In this document: in pieces, positions 37,100-47,930 of the stretch
Layout of the letters: each line of letters starts with the position of its first letter
How positions within the stretch are numbered: the first letter of the stretch is position 1
Origin: an uncultured Pontibacter sp.
GTDB taxonomy: Bacteria > Bacteroidota > Bacteroidia > Cytophagales > Hymenobacteraceae
Direction: 5' to 3'
Assembly (NCBI GenBank): GCA_947499125.1
Contig: CANMMP010000002.1
Coordinates: 434,001-498,000, forward strand
Length of the DNA stretch: 64,000 bases
Program-made: the position numbers and the translations under genes
Notes under the pieces: generated by a model
The model's database searches: none
Told to the model about the DNA's origin: nothing
The model's input: the letters and a program-made list of their open reading frames with translations, nothing else

Positions 37100-40000
37100 A
37101 TGAGCATCCTGTCTCCCGACTCCGCCCGTTATTATTACGACCAGATCCTGTCTATTGAAGGTTCCGAAGGTCCCCAGAAAACAGATAAGTTTAAAAGTCT
37201 CCGTTCTGTACTGGATTCGCTTTTTAAAGAACTGACCAGCCAGGAAAAGCAGTATTTCCAAAGTACATTTAGCCGGTCTAATTACATCTTCGATAAATAC
37301 GATGTGTCGCCGGTCCTGCGTGAAGAGATACACGGGCTGCGTGTTAGGGCAAATGATGTAGTACATACGGCCGGTGCAGATGTGTCTGATGATGATCTGC
37401 TGACGGGGATGAAGGCTCTTGCAATGGCCATCAGTCATTTTGGAGAAACACCTGAACCTGAAGCCCTAAGTACAAAGTACAGCCATCGACCGGAATTAAC
37501 TTTCCGACAGAAAAAAAAGCGCAACCATACCCATATAAGTGAACTGCAGCTAACAGTGGTTAAAGTAGTTGAAGAGCAGAATGTTGCCTTTAAAACCACA
37601 TTGCGAGGAGATGCTGGTGAGTTTGGTGATGTGATCCTGAACCTGTATAATCCGAAGGATGAAAAAGATTACTGGCGTAGTAGTTTTGCAGAAGTAGGCA
37701 AGCGCCTGAACAAGTATACGCATGTGGCATTTTATAATATCCAGTTGAACGAAGGGACAGAAAATGTTTACAGCACCACACCGCATACTATAATGGTAGT
37801 GGAGCCTGATTATTTAATTGAGGCATCCAAATTGGCTGAGTGTTTTGACAAGAACGGGAAAAACCCTAATATTTATTTGCTGGGCAAGTTCAAGAAATCA
37901 GAATCCAATTATAAAATGATGTTGGGTAATGTGGCCAATAATATCTTGGATAGATTGGCCCTTAGTCCAAGTACGCAGCAGGCTGATGTTCGTACTGAGC
38001 CGATGAGTGAACAGGCATTTGGCTTGTTATGTGTGTCGCAACAGGGCGGTCGTTTTAACCCGGCTATACTTGACAATATGCAGAATGATGCTGCACCACA
38101 TACAGGTGTAATTTCAGGTGTGCTCCAAAACTACAAAAATCATAAATTACTAATAGAGCCAACTTACTTCTCTACAAAGTTCGGCCTGCACGGTCGACTA
38201 GACATGTTGGCACAGGACGCTGCAGAAGAGAATCGCAAGAATATTGTAGAACTAAAAAGCGGTAGCGCACCCGGTATTAACTATAACGAAGGCTTGTGGC
38301 AGAATAATAAGGCGCAGGTACAATGCTATAACATGCTGCTCGAGTCTACTTTCCCGGGTCGTAGTGGTGATAGCGCTATCTTATATTCCAATCCGGCTAA
38401 TAATGAAGGAAAGCCCTTGCGCAACCATTCCGAATCAGTGCAGCTACGGCAGGAACTGATGATGCTGCGCAATTTTATTGTGCTGAATGATTTTCTGATG
38501 GCCAAAGATCCTGCTAAAGTGCTGGCTCGTTTTAACCCAGAAAGTTTCGGTCCGCATGCATCGTTCGATGAAGAAGCCTTGCAGGGAATATGGACTGCCA
38601 TGAGAAACGCTGCTCCTTATGAGCTGCGTTACTTCCGCGACTTTGTAGGCTTTGTAGCACGCGAGCAGCGCACCGCCAAAATTGGCAGCGATGAAGTAGA
38701 AGGTACTCCTGGCTTTGCTGCCCTGTGGCGAGCGGCCCGTAATGACAAGCGTAACACCTTCTCCATACTGGATTATCTAGAATTTGATAAGCTGACAGAG
38801 CACAGCGAAGTATACCTGAAACGTGGATTGTTGTCAGATAAGATGAGCAACCTGCGCGAAGGTGATATTACCATACTTTATCCCTTTGTGGAAGGGGACG
38901 AGCAGGCCGCCATCAAAAACCAGATCCTAAAATGTAACATCAAACGCATTACAGACCGTGAGGTAGTGGTGGCGCTTCGCTCAAAAACGATGGATGCCGA
39001 TTACTTTAAGAAGCACCCATACTGGGCGCTGGAGCGCGACCTGATGGAAAAAGGATTTGATGATATGTACAAGTCACTGGCCTGTTTCCTGCAGGCATCT
39101 AAACCAAAGCGCGATTTGTTGTTTGGTTTGCAGGCCCCGAAGTTTGGGAAGCTAAACTATGCTGTTGCAGGTAACCTCTCAGATGAGCAGCGCGAGTTGA
39201 TGGAGCGTGCCTTAAGTGCGAAAGATTACTTCCTGTTGCAAGGTCCACCGGGTACAGGTAAGACTTCTTACATGCTGCGTAACATGGTGCAGAGCCTGCA
39301 CGATAGCACCGAAGAAAACATTATGGTAATGGCTTTTACCAACAGCGCTGTAGAAGAAATCTGTCGGCACCTGGATAAAGCTGGCTTGCCGCACATACGT
39401 CTGTCACGAAGTGGATCTGCTGCTAACTGCTTTAATAAAATGGCCGAGCAGAAAACGGTGATTGAGCTGAATGAGCAGATTGAGAGGACCCGTATTTTTG
39501 TCTGTACCCAGGCAAGCTTTGGTGGTTTCAGTCACATAGCCAAGCTTAAGAAATTTGACACTGTTATTATTGACGAAGCTTCGCAACTACTGGAGCCGCA
39601 CCTGGTTGGAATTTTACCGCTATTTGGTCGCTTTATCCTGATCGGCGATGAGAAGCAATTGCCAGCCGTTGTTACACAGGCCGATAAGTATACACTAGTA
39701 GAAGACCCGGAACTTGCAAAGATCAACCTGAAGTCTTTGAAGAATTCTTTGTTCTCGCGTCTGCTTGCTACTTGTCAGGCGAATGGCTGGGACTACGCTT
39801 ATGGAATGCTTACACGCCAGGGCCGTATGCACAATGACATCTGCGCCTATGTTAGCCGGGAGTACTACGACAACAAATTGCAACCTTACCCGGGAGAACA
39901 GTTTGCGGATCAGACCATATTTAACGCTGCATCAGAAAATAAATATGAGCGGGCATTGGCTAAGTCGCGCCTGATCTTTGTGCCTGCCCCCCGTGAATCC

Positions 40001-40447
40001 AAGCCGAAGGTAAGTGAAGCCGAAGCCCGTATCGTTGCCGGATTTATTAAAACAGTACATAAAGTATACGCAGATAAATTTTCTCGCGAAAGCGTGGGTG
40101 TAGTTACGCCATATCGTTCCCAAATCGCTACTATAAAGCGTAGCGGTACTGTAGAAGAAGCAATTATGCAGCATGTGGACGTGGATACGGTAGAGCGTTT
40201 CCAGGGAAGTGAGCGCGATGTGATCATCATATCACTGGCTGTAAACCACGGCAAGCAGATGCAGTTCCTGGAGTCGCTGACCGACGATGGAAAAGTAGAC
40301 CGTAAGCTTAACGTAGCCCTTACACGCGCCAAAAAACAAGTGGTGGTGGTAGGCTGCGAAAGTGTGCTGCGTTCCAGCAGCAGCTACCGCAATTTACTGG
40401 ATTACATACAGCAAAACGACGGTTATGTAAACCTGGAACAAGTATAA
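37100..40447 (+). CDS. Dna2-like fusion: Cas4/RecB-type PD-(D/E)XK nuclease and SF1 helicase
   Basis: GRLDMLAQDAAEENRKNIVELKSGS; LLQGPPGTGKTSYMLRNM; VIIDEASQLLEP; TVERFQGSERDVIIISLAVN; NVALTRAKKQVVVVG. Confidence 0.85.
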   Translation: MSILSPDSARYYYDQILSIEGSEGPQKTDKFKSLRSVLDSLFKELTSQEKQYFQSTFSRSNYIFDKYDVSPVLREEIHGLRVRANDVVHTAGADVSDDDLLTGMKALAMAISHFGETPEPEALSTKYSHRPELTFRQKKKRNHTHISELQLTVVKVVEEQNVAFKTTLRGDAGEFGDVILNLYNPKDEKDYWRSSFAEVGKRLNKYTHVAFYNIQLNEGTENVYSTTPHTIMVVEPDYLIEASKLAECFDKNGKNPNIYLLGKFKKSESNYKMMLGNVANNILDRLALSPSTQQADVRTEPMSEQAFGLLCVSQQGGRFNPAILDNMQNDAAPHTGVISGVLQNYKNHKLLIEPTYFSTKFGLHGRLDMLAQDAAEENRKNIVELKSGSAPGINYNEGLWQNNKAQVQCYNMLLESTFPGRSGDSAILYSNPANNEGKPLRNHSESVQLRQELMMLRNFIVLNDFLMAKDPAKVLARFNPESFGPHASFDEEALQGIWTAMRNAAPYELRYFRDFVGFVAREQRTAKIGSDEVEGTPGFAALWRAARNDKRNTFSILDYLEFDKLTEHSEVYLKRGLLSDKMSNLREGDITILYPFVEGDEQAAIKNQILKCNIKRITDREVVVALRSKTMDADYFKKHPYWALERDLMEKGFDDMYKSLACFLQASKPKRDLLFGLQAPKFGKLNYAVAGNLSDEQRELMERALSAKDYFLLQGPPGTGKTSYMLRNMVQSLHDSTEENIMVMAFTNSAVEEICRHLDKAGLPHIRLSRSGSAANCFNKMAEQKTVIELNEQIERTRIFVCTQASFGGFSHIAKLKKFDTVIIDEASQLLEPHLVGILPLFGRFILIGDEKQLPAVVTQADKYTLVEDPELAKINLKSLKNSLFSRLLATCQANGWDYAYGMLTRQGRMHNDICAYVSREYYDNKLQPYPGEQFADQTIFNAASENKYERALAKSRLIFVPAPRESKPKVSEAEARIVAGFIKTVHKVYADKFSRESVGVVTPYRSQIATIKRSGTVEEAIMQHVDVDTVERFQGSERDVIIISLAVNHGKQMQFLESLTDDGKVDRKLNVALTRAKKQVVVVGCESVLRSSSSYRNLLDYIQQNDGYVNLEQV

Positions 40448-40452
40448 ATTAG

Positions 40453-40488
40453 AAAAGGGCAGGGGAAGCTATTTTCTTCTGCCCTTTT
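40453..40488. terminator. stem-loop AAAAGGGCAG/CTGCCCTTTT
   Basis: 10-bp IR after helicase stop. Confidence 0.75.
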
Positions 40489-40628
40489 TATATTATACCT
40501 GTCATTTTCTGACAAGCTATACTGCATTTTGATGGTCTTGTTCTTGTCAGAAATCACTCCAACCAGCTTTTGCAGATTGGTATGAAATTCTATATAGATT
40601 AATCCTTATCAATAATATAGTACCTTTT

Positions 40629-41033
40629 ATGGATTCAAAGCTTACTCACGAAACAGAAAGAGCAATCATCAACTGCGCTCTTCGGTTTGATGGATATGCC
40701 TACTATGAAACTGTTAAGAAGCCAGGTGTAGAAGCTCCGGCTTACCTTGATGAGGCTCAACGCTACTTCAACAGCACAGGGAAGCTCTTTGGTAGTCCAG
40801 TTAAAAACATGCTTATCAGTTTTTTCCTGCATCGGCAGTTTCACCATTGGGGTTGGTTGCCTGGTGCCTATTCCGAACATTGGTATTATATGGTATACTT
40901 ATACCTGCATACTTACCGCCTGCCAACTCCAGAAAAGTACCGCAAAAGCAGTATGGCTAAAGATTGGGAGCAGCGCCCACAAGGTGCTGCAGAAGCTGCC
41001 GCCGCCGAAATCAGAAAAATGCTGATGCGGTAG
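40629..41033 (+). CDS. hypothetical protein
   Basis: 134-aa ORF. Confidence 0.6.
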   Translation: MDSKLTHETERAIINCALRFDGYAYYETVKKPGVEAPAYLDEAQRYFNSTGKLFGSPVKNMLISFFLHRQFHHWGWLPGAYSEHWYYMVYLYLHTYRLPTPEKYRKSSMAKDWEQRPQGAAEAAAAEIRKMLMR

Positions 41034-41096
41034 GTTGTAAATTAATTAGGACTAACTATTACTGATAGAAACTCTCATCAAATAACACATATAGCA

Positions 41097-41297
41097 ATGG
41101 CCTTCTTCTTTCGCAAATCAATCAATATAGGCCCAATCCGGATAAACTTTTCTAAGAGTGGGATAGGGGTAAGTATAGGTGTACCGGGTGTGAGAGTTGG
41201 TAAAACAGCTACCGGTAAAACTTTTGTGAGCGGTAGTGCTAGTGGCACCGGCATTGGCTTCAGAAAATACCTGGGTGGTAAAAAGAACAGCAAATAA
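41097..41297 (+). CDS. DUF4236 protein
   Basis: FFFRKSINIGPIRINFSKSGIGVSIGVPGVRVG. Confidence 0.8.
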   Translation: MAFFFRKSINIGPIRINFSKSGIGVSIGVPGVRVGKTATGKTFVSGSASGTGIGFRKYLGGKKNSK

Positions 41298-41303
41298 CAT
41301 AAG

Positions 41304-42227
41304 ATGCATATAGTAGATAGGTTTAGAGGTAGCTTGCTGGGGCTGGCAGCCGGTGATGCATTGGGAACGACACTGGAGTTTTGCCAGCCTGGTAGTTTTG
41401 AGCCAATTACCGATATGGTTGGTGGAGGTCCGTTTGACCTGGAACCCGGCCAGTGGACCGATGATACGTCCATGGCGCTTTGCCTGGCGGACAGTCTTAT
41501 TGCCTGTAAAGGGTTTAATGCGCAGGACCAGATGGAACGCTATGTGCGCTGGTACCGGGATGGCCACCGAAGCAGTAAAGACTACTGCTTTGACATCGGG
41601 AATACTACCCGTAATGCACTTATAGAATTTGAACAGACCGGTAACCCGTATTCTGGGTCTAACAATCCTTTTTCAGCTGGCAATGGTTCTATCATGCGGC
41701 TTGCTCCAATACCTCTATACTTTTACCAGGCACCTGAGCTTGCCTTGAAGTATGCTGCTGATAGCTCACGAACCACACACGGCGCACCAACTGCAGTGGA
41801 TGCTTGTGTATACATGGCAGGAATTATTGTTGGCGCATTGCAAGGCAGGAGCAAGGAAGAACTTTTAAGGTCAATGTTCACGCCTGTTCCGGACTACTGG
41901 CAGAAGTATAAGCTGTCACCCGAAATTGAAGCTGTTGCCAAAGGATCTTTCAAAGAGAAGGAACCACCCCACATTAAAGGAAGCGGCTATGTAGTTGAAT
42001 CTCTGGAAGCTGCACTATGGGCTTTTTATAACAGCAACACGTTTGAAGAAGGTGCTTTCCTGGCTGTAAACTTGGGTGATGACGCTGATACTACGGGTGC
42101 TGTTTACGGACAAATTGCTGGTGCCTATTATGGGGTGGAAGCTATACCAAAAGACTGGCGCTTTGCCCTTACCCAAACAAATGTGATCTCTAAGTTGGCG
42201 GTTATATTACACGTTTTAACAACCTGA
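41304..42227 (+). CDS. ADP-ribosylglycohydrolase family protein
   Basis: [16 protein letters not shown]...[15 protein letters not shown]...[22 protein letters not shown]. Confidence 0.9.
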   Translation: MHIVDRFRGSLLGLAAGDALGTTLEFCQPGSFEPITDMVGGGPFDLEPGQWTDDTSMALCLADSLIACKGFNAQDQMERYVRWYRDGHRSSKDYCFDIGNTTRNALIEFEQTGNPYSGSNNPFSAGNGSIMRLAPIPLYFYQAPELALKYAADSSRTTHGAPTAVDACVYMAGIIVGALQGRSKEELLRSMFTPVPDYWQKYKLSPEIEAVAKGSFKEKEPPHIKGSGYVVESLEAALWAFYNSNTFEEGAFLAVNLGDDADTTGAVYGQIAGAYYGVEAIPKDWRFALTQTNVISKLAVILHVLTT

Positions 42228-42239
42228 CCCAACTATAAA

Positions 42240-42253
42240 TACAAGCTTGCAAA
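42240..42253 (+). promoter_or_regulatory. TACAAGCTTGCAAA element, 27 bp before TACCTTTG
   Basis: Exact 14-mer upstream of ORF 42337. Confidence 0.75.
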
Positions 42254-42336
42254 GTAAGGGGACAAGCTGTCAAGCAGCCTTACCTTTGTAACACCTTTTT
42301 CTTTTACTCAACACTGTAACTAAAACTTAATCGTAT

Positions 42337-45300
42337 ATGCCCAACCAAACATTACAACTTAATTTCCAGAACGAATTAGCCAAGTTAAACCCTGCGCAGC
42401 GCCAAGCTGTGGAAACTACCGAAGGCCCCGTGTTGGTAGTAGCAGGACCGGGTACAGGTAAAACCCAGATCTTAGCTGCTCGAATCGGATACATTCTTAG
42501 CAAAGCAGAATTACAGGCTGGTCCGCACAATATACTTTGCCTGACTTATACTGATGCCGGAGTTACAGCTATGCGTGAGCGTTTGGTTAAGTTTATAGGT
42601 TCTGATGCGCATAAGGTGCATATCCATACGTTTCATTCGTTTTGCAACATGGTGATACAGGATAACCCGACCTATTTTGGTATGAGCGTACTGGATCCGG
42701 TATCGGAGCTTGAGCAAGTGGAGATCTTGAAAGAGATAATTGATGGGCTGGAAACAGATCATATTCTGAAGAAGCAGGGGATGCCTTACTACGAAGTGGA
42801 CCGTCTGAAAAAACTGTTCCCGATCATGAAGAAGGAGAACTGGGATGAGGCTTACATAAAAGCACAGGTGCAGGCTTATATAACTGATCTTCCAAATCGT
42901 GAAGGCTTTACATATAAGAGAGCTTACCAGGGGAATAAGGCTGGAGACCCGAATCAAAACAAAATCAATGCTGAGGTTGAAAAACTGCAACCCTTACTAG
43001 CGGCAGCCGCGCTGTATGAAACCTATCAGCAGAAAATGCAGGCCCGGGGTCGTTACGATTTTGATGATATGATCAACTGGGTGCTCAAAGCATTTCAGGG
43101 AAATGAGAACCTGCTGCGCCAGTATCAGGAACAGTTTTTATACTTCCTGGTAGATGAGTACCAGGATACCAACGGCTCACAAAACGAGTTGTTGAAGCTG
43201 ATGTTTCAGTATTGGGACGAACCAAATGTGTTCGCTGTAGGTGATGACGACCAGTCTATCTATAGGTTTCAGGGAGCTAATCTGAAAAACATACTTGATT
43301 TTGCTGAAGTGTGCGGTGAGGCTACCCAAACAGTTGTATTAACAGATAACTACCGCTCTTCTCAGAACATCCTGGACACAGCCCGACAGCTGATAGACCA
43401 TAACACGGAGCGCTTAACTAAAAAGCTACCAAACCTGAGTAAAGTGCTGACTGCCAGGAATGAGAACTGTGCAACACTTGAGCATAAACCTGAGTTGCGC
43501 GAATATGCAAATACGTTGCAGGAAAGTATTGGCCTGGCACAGGAAATTGAGAAGCTGGCACATGATGGTGTAGACCTAAGTAAAGTAGCTGTTTTATATC
43601 ACAACCATAAAGAAGCGGAGGATATTCTGCGGTATCTGCGGGCAAAGGATATACCTGTAAACCAGAAGAAACGTGTTGATATTCTGCAGGAGCCGCTCAT
43701 TAAAAAGCTGGTAACTATGCTGCGTTATATTGATGCCGAAACAAAAACGCCAGGTTCAGGTGAAGAACTTCTGTTTCAGATGCTGCACTTTGATTTTGTG
43801 CAGCTTCCGGCGAACACCATAGCTAAGCTGGCTGCTGAAAAAGCCATGCGCAACTATAAAGATAAAGCTGTGTCGTGGCGGGAGTTGCTGCTGCATGCTG
43901 ATAAACATGAGTGGAACCACCTGTTTGAGATTGAAGAAGCTATTGCCCAGCGCATGATTCGTTTTGGCGAACTGCTGGAGCGCTGGATAACTGCTGTGCA
44001 CAACACAACGCTGCCAGGGCTGGTAGAGCAGGTAATGACGGATAGTGGTATGGTGGTACATGTACTAAAACAGCCGGGTAATAGCTGGAATATTGAGTTG
44101 TTACAGACCTTCTTCAGCTTTGTGAAAGATGAGTGCCAGCGCCGTGCCGATATTTGCCTTCCAGACCTGATAAAGGCACTGGACACGATGCTAGAGAATA
44201 GCATTGCTATACCTGTTAATAAGGTTGTTTCTGGTCATAAAGGTGTAAACCTGGTAACTGCGCACTCATCAAAGGGGTTGGAGTTTGAATACGTATACCT
44301 GATGAACTGCTGCACCGATACCTGGAATAAAAAGAGGAACAGTAATAAACAATATACTATGCCAGATACGTTGGTGCAGTCTAATACGGGTGACGAGCTG
44401 GAAGAAGGAAGACGTTTGTTTTTTGTGGCCCTTACCAGAGCAAAGAAACACCTGATTGTGAGCTACCCAGCTGCAGATAATGCAGGTAAGGAGAAAACAC
44501 CGAGCTGCTATGTTTCTGAATTAAAAGCAAGCAACCTGGTAGACTTTAAGAAAATGACCTTAAGTGAAGGCGACTTGGTAGAGTATAACTTGGCGATTCA
44601 TAACAATGAGCGAGAAAAGCCGGAAATTGAATTGCTGGATAAAGATGTACTGGATTTGTTGTTGCAGAACTATAGTTTGAGTGCCACGCACCTGAACAGC
44701 TATCTGCGCTGCCCGATCAGTTTCTATTACGAGAACCTATTACGCGTACCTTCTGCTAAAAACGAGACAGCATGTTTTGGTACAGCTGTGCACTATGCCC
44801 TACAGCGTCAGTTTGAACGCATCAGAGAAGGCGCACAGCCTGATAAAACGGTGCTTGTTAATGACTTTGAGCGAAGCATGAAGCGCCAGCGCGCTTACTT
44901 TACGCCGGAAGCCTATACCCGAAGGCTGGATTTTGGCAAGTCGTGTTTGGAGCAGTATTTTGATCATTACAATAGTACCTGGTCTGCAAATGCGCTTCCA
45001 GAAAAGAACCTGCGCAACATTATGTTTGGTGAAGTGCCGCTTAATGGTAAACTAGATGTGCTGGTGCCAAACAGTAGCGCCTATGATGTAGTTGACTATA
45101 AAACAGGCAAGCCTGAAAACAGGAAGAACAAGCTAAAAGCCCCTACAGATTTTGATAACCCGGATGCAAAGTTTGAAGCACGCTTCGGTGGTGATTACTG
45201 GCGTCAGGCAGTATTCTATAAAGTCCTCTTGGATCATGAGAAGCCTAAGACATTCCAGCTGAATTCTATTTTCTTTGACTTTGTGCAACCAGATAAAGAC

Positions 45301-45501
45301 GGTGGTTTTGTGAAAGAAAAAGTGGTGATTACACCGGAAGAAGAGGAATTGGTAAAAGGGTTAATTACACAAACCTACACCAGTATCCTGAACCATGAGT
45401 TCTCGGAAGGTTGTGGAGAGCCCGAATGTAAGTGGTGCAACTTTACAAAAGAGCACCAGCAGGTAGGCGAGAACGATACAGAATTGCTTGTAGGAGCTTA
45501 G
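42337..45501 (+). CDS. UvrD/RecB-like helicase with C-terminal PD-(D/E)XK and Fe-S-type cysteines
   Basis: LNPAQRQAVETTEGPVLVVAGPGTGKTQ; VDEYQDTN; GDDDQSIYRFQGA; VTAHSSKGLEFEYVYL; KLDVLVPN...DVVDYKTGKP; YLRCP and CGEPECKWC. Confidence 0.9.
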   Translation: MPNQTLQLNFQNELAKLNPAQRQAVETTEGPVLVVAGPGTGKTQILAARIGYILSKAELQAGPHNILCLTYTDAGVTAMRERLVKFIGSDAHKVHIHTFHSFCNMVIQDNPTYFGMSVLDPVSELEQVEILKEIIDGLETDHILKKQGMPYYEVDRLKKLFPIMKKENWDEAYIKAQVQAYITDLPNREGFTYKRAYQGNKAGDPNQNKINAEVEKLQPLLAAAALYETYQQKMQARGRYDFDDMINWVLKAFQGNENLLRQYQEQFLYFLVDEYQDTNGSQNELLKLMFQYWDEPNVFAVGDDDQSIYRFQGANLKNILDFAEVCGEATQTVVLTDNYRSSQNILDTARQLIDHNTERLTKKLPNLSKVLTARNENCATLEHKPELREYANTLQESIGLAQEIEKLAHDGVDLSKVAVLYHNHKEAEDILRYLRAKDIPVNQKKRVDILQEPLIKKLVTMLRYIDAETKTPGSGEELLFQMLHFDFVQLPANTIAKLAAEKAMRNYKDKAVSWRELLLHADKHEWNHLFEIEEAIAQRMIRFGELLERWITAVHNTTLPGLVEQVMTDSGMVVHVLKQPGNSWNIELLQTFFSFVKDECQRRADICLPDLIKALDTMLENSIAIPVNKVVSGHKGVNLVTAHSSKGLEFEYVYLMNCCTDTWNKKRNSNKQYTMPDTLVQSNTGDELEEGRRLFFVALTRAKKHLIVSYPAADNAGKEKTPSCYVSELKASNLVDFKKMTLSEGDLVEYNLAIHNNEREKPEIELLDKDVLDLLLQNYSLSATHLNSYLRCPISFYYENLLRVPSAKNETACFGTAVHYALQRQFERIREGAQPDKTVLVNDFERSMKRQRAYFTPEAYTRRLDFGKSCLEQYFDHYNSTWSANALPEKNLRNIMFGEVPLNGKLDVLVPNSSAYDVVDYKTGKPENRKNKLKAPTDFDNPDAKFEARFGGDYWRQAVFYKVLLDHEKPKTFQLNSIFFDFVQPDKDGGFVKEKVVITPEEEELVKGLITQTYTSILNHEFSEGCGEPECKWCNFTKEHQQVGENDTELLVGA

Positions 45502-45502
45502 T

Positions 45503-45540
45503 AACTAAAAAGGGCCGGAATTATCTGGCCCTTTTTAGTT
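45503..45540. terminator. stem-loop AACTAAAAAGGGCC/GGCCCTTTTTAGTT
   Basis: 14-bp perfect IR between convergent genes. Confidence 0.85.
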
Positions 45541-45554
45541 GTATTTCTATGTAG

Positions 45555-47885
45555 TTAATCAAGACGCATTCCTCGAATTATATATTTAGTAACACTATTA
45601 GGCTCAATCTCAATGGCTTTTGAATAATCTGCTAAAGTACCTAAATGATTGCCTAGTTTATTTTTTGCGGTTCCCCTTCTAATATAATAGTCTGCATTAT
45701 TTGGATACAGTTCAATGGCTTTAGTGTAATCCTCAATGGCACCCTTATAATCTTCTAGCATTTCCTTTGCTTTTGCTCTGTACTCATAGTGATAAGAACT
45801 CTCTGGATACAGTTCAATGGCTTGGGTGTAATCCTCAACGGCGCCTTTGTAATCTTTTAATTCTAACTTGGCTTCTGCTCTTATATCGTAAACTTCAAAA
45901 TCATCTGGGGCTAGCTCAATAGCTTTGGTGTAATCTTCAATGGCACCATTGTAATCTCCTAGCTTTTGCTTTGCTTGTGCTCTACTAAAGAAGCAATATT
46001 CATAATTCGGATCCAGTTCAATGGCTTTGGTGCAATCTTCAATGACACCCTTATAGTCCTCTAATGCATACTTTGCTTTTGCTCTGCTTTTATAGAAACT
46101 AGTATCATTTGGATCCAGTTCAATGGCTTTGGTACAATCCTCAATAGCCCCTTTCAAGTCATTAATGTAAAACTTTGCTTCAGCCCTGCTTTTATAGGAA
46201 TTAGCATCATTCGGATCCAGTTTAATGACCATGTTATAATCTTCAATAGCACCCTTGCAGTCTCTAATGTAGTACTTTGCTTCAGCCCTCTGAAAATAAG
46301 TGTCTGGAAATTTAAACTGACGTAGTTCTATGACTTTAGTGTAATCTTCAATAGCACCCTTACAGTCTTTTATTGCGAACTTTGCTTTTGCTCTGTAGTA
46401 ATAATGATCATTGTTAAACTTATCATCCGGTTGCAGATCTATGACCTTTGTGTAATCCTCAATGGCACCCTTGTAATCCTCTAGCTTTTCCTTTGCTTTT
46501 GCTCTGTTTTTGTAATAAAGTGCATTGTTAGGACCCAGCTCAATGGCTTTGCTGTAGTCTTCAATAGCCTCTACATACTCTTCTAATTTTACCTTTGCAT
46601 TCGCTTTGTTATTATAGAAACGTGCATCATTTGGTGTAATTTCAAGGGCTTTGTTATAATCATCAATGGCACCCTTGTAGTCTCTTAATATCTTCTTTGC
46701 TGTTGCGCGACCAAAATAGTATATGTACTCATCTGTATTCAGTTCAATGGCATTAGTGTAATCATCAATTGCACTTTTGTAGTCCTCTAACATTACTTTT
46801 GCCTGTGCTCTATAAAAGAACAACTCTGCTCTATTAGATGAAATTTCAATAGCATTAGAGTATTGTATTATAGCTTCTTCATAATCCCCTGAATCCCATT
46901 TTACGAGGCCTTTCTGAAAATAAAATTCATCATCATAGGTTAAAGCTAAGATGGGCGTATCTTCAAGTAATGTATCCAGATATTTATAAAATGGTTTTAA
47001 TTGATTAATATCACTAATCTGCAAATAAGCCTCCATTATATTAACAAGCTCTTCTAAGAAAGGAGAGAGTGTTATCAAATCTTTCCTGATTTCAGAGGAT
47101 TTAAAGGCAGTTAGATTAGTAAAGTGCTGCTGCTCTATTAGAAGGACATCATCATTGGTACTGTCAATGTATTTTTCTCTCAGTAGAGGGTTTTCCGCCA
47201 GGGCATATAATGTAAGGTAAATAACCAGTTCCGAAAAGTAATCTGCCTTTTCAGTTGAAAAGTTGTTCGAAAACCTTTTAGGGTGTTGATACTCCCTTTT
47301 GCCATGAATAACCTCTGGCATACCCTTTAGGTCTGGTACATGCACAGAATCGTAATCTACAAGCTTTATAGCTCCACTTGATTCAATAATAATATTATCA
47401 TGGTGGAGGTCTCCATGAGAAATGCTATTCTTGTGCAGATCCTGGAACAAAGTGAGGAAAGCTTCTGCTAAACGTTTTAACTCTGAACTGTTATTGAGGT
47501 TATCTTCAATATAAACTCTTAGGTTTTTACCTTCCACCCAGCCCATACAAGTAGTATCTAAGCGTTGCCCTTTTACCTTTAAGCCACCCTCAACAAACAC
47601 AGATTCTACAAAGTATGGAAGGTTCTTATTCTTTAAGTAGTTTATTATGCATTGATGCCGGTCTTTTATTCCATCTATTTTGTTATGCCAAACCCTAAAG
47701 GCTCTTTTGTCTCCACCCTTAATCATTTTGAAAACTATGCCATAACTCCCTGGTGATGCCCAAGGAAATCGCATTATACCTCTTGTTTTTTGTTCTGCCT
47801 CATATCCGGCTAAGGCTTTATCCTGAATGTTTTCAGCCTTAAGCGCATTGATTATATCTTTTGGCAATGGTAAAAGTTGGCTCAT
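45555..47885 (-). CDS. protein kinase fused to ~13 TPR repeats (TerY-P-type kinase)
   Basis: GSYGIVFKM; catalytic loop HGDLHHDNIII; KLVDYDSVHV; repeated AIEDYTKAIELxPxxxxxYxxRAKAKxxLxDYKG. Confidence 0.85.
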   Translation of the reverse strand: MSQLLPLPKDIINALKAENIQDKALAGYEAEQKTRGIMRFPWASPGSYGIVFKMIKGGDKRAFRVWHNKIDGIKDRHQCIINYLKNKNLPYFVESVFVEGGLKVKGQRLDTTCMGWVEGKNLRVYIEDNLNNSSELKRLAEAFLTLFQDLHKNSISHGDLHHDNIIIESSGAIKLVDYDSVHVPDLKGMPEVIHGKREYQHPKRFSNNFSTEKADYFSELVIYLTLYALAENPLLREKYIDSTNDDVLLIEQQHFTNLTAFKSSEIRKDLITLSPFLEELVNIMEAYLQISDINQLKPFYKYLDTLLEDTPILALTYDDEFYFQKGLVKWDSGDYEEAIIQYSNAIEISSNRAELFFYRAQAKVMLEDYKSAIDDYTNAIELNTDEYIYYFGRATAKKILRDYKGAIDDYNKALEITPNDARFYNNKANAKVKLEEYVEAIEDYSKAIELGPNNALYYKNRAKAKEKLEDYKGAIEDYTKVIDLQPDDKFNNDHYYYRAKAKFAIKDCKGAIEDYTKVIELRQFKFPDTYFQRAEAKYYIRDCKGAIEDYNMVIKLDPNDANSYKSRAEAKFYINDLKGAIEDCTKAIELDPNDTSFYKSRAKAKYALEDYKGVIEDCTKAIELDPNYEYCFFSRAQAKQKLGDYNGAIEDYTKAIELAPDDFEVYDIRAEAKLELKDYKGAVEDYTQAIELYPESSYHYEYRAKAKEMLEDYKGAIEDYTKAIELYPNNADYYIRRGTAKNKLGNHLGTLADYSKAIEIEPNSVTKYIIRGMRLD
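45580..46900 (-). repeat. tandem ~102-bp intragenic repeats encoding TPRs
   Basis: Repeated TAATCTTCAATGGCACCCTTGTAATC-type segments, about 13 units. Confidence 0.8.
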
Positions 47886-47930
47886 ATAAAAGTTAAGGTA
47901 ATAAAGGCTATATCTAAAAAATGGAAAAAG

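Noticed and set aside
39511-39524. CAGGCAAGCTTTGG as another regulon site
   Set aside because: Intragenic, only partial match, no -7 box at the required spacing.
45580-46900. 102-bp periodic repeats as a CRISPR-like or satellite array
   Set aside because: Entirely in frame within the kinase ORF and encode TPR motifs.
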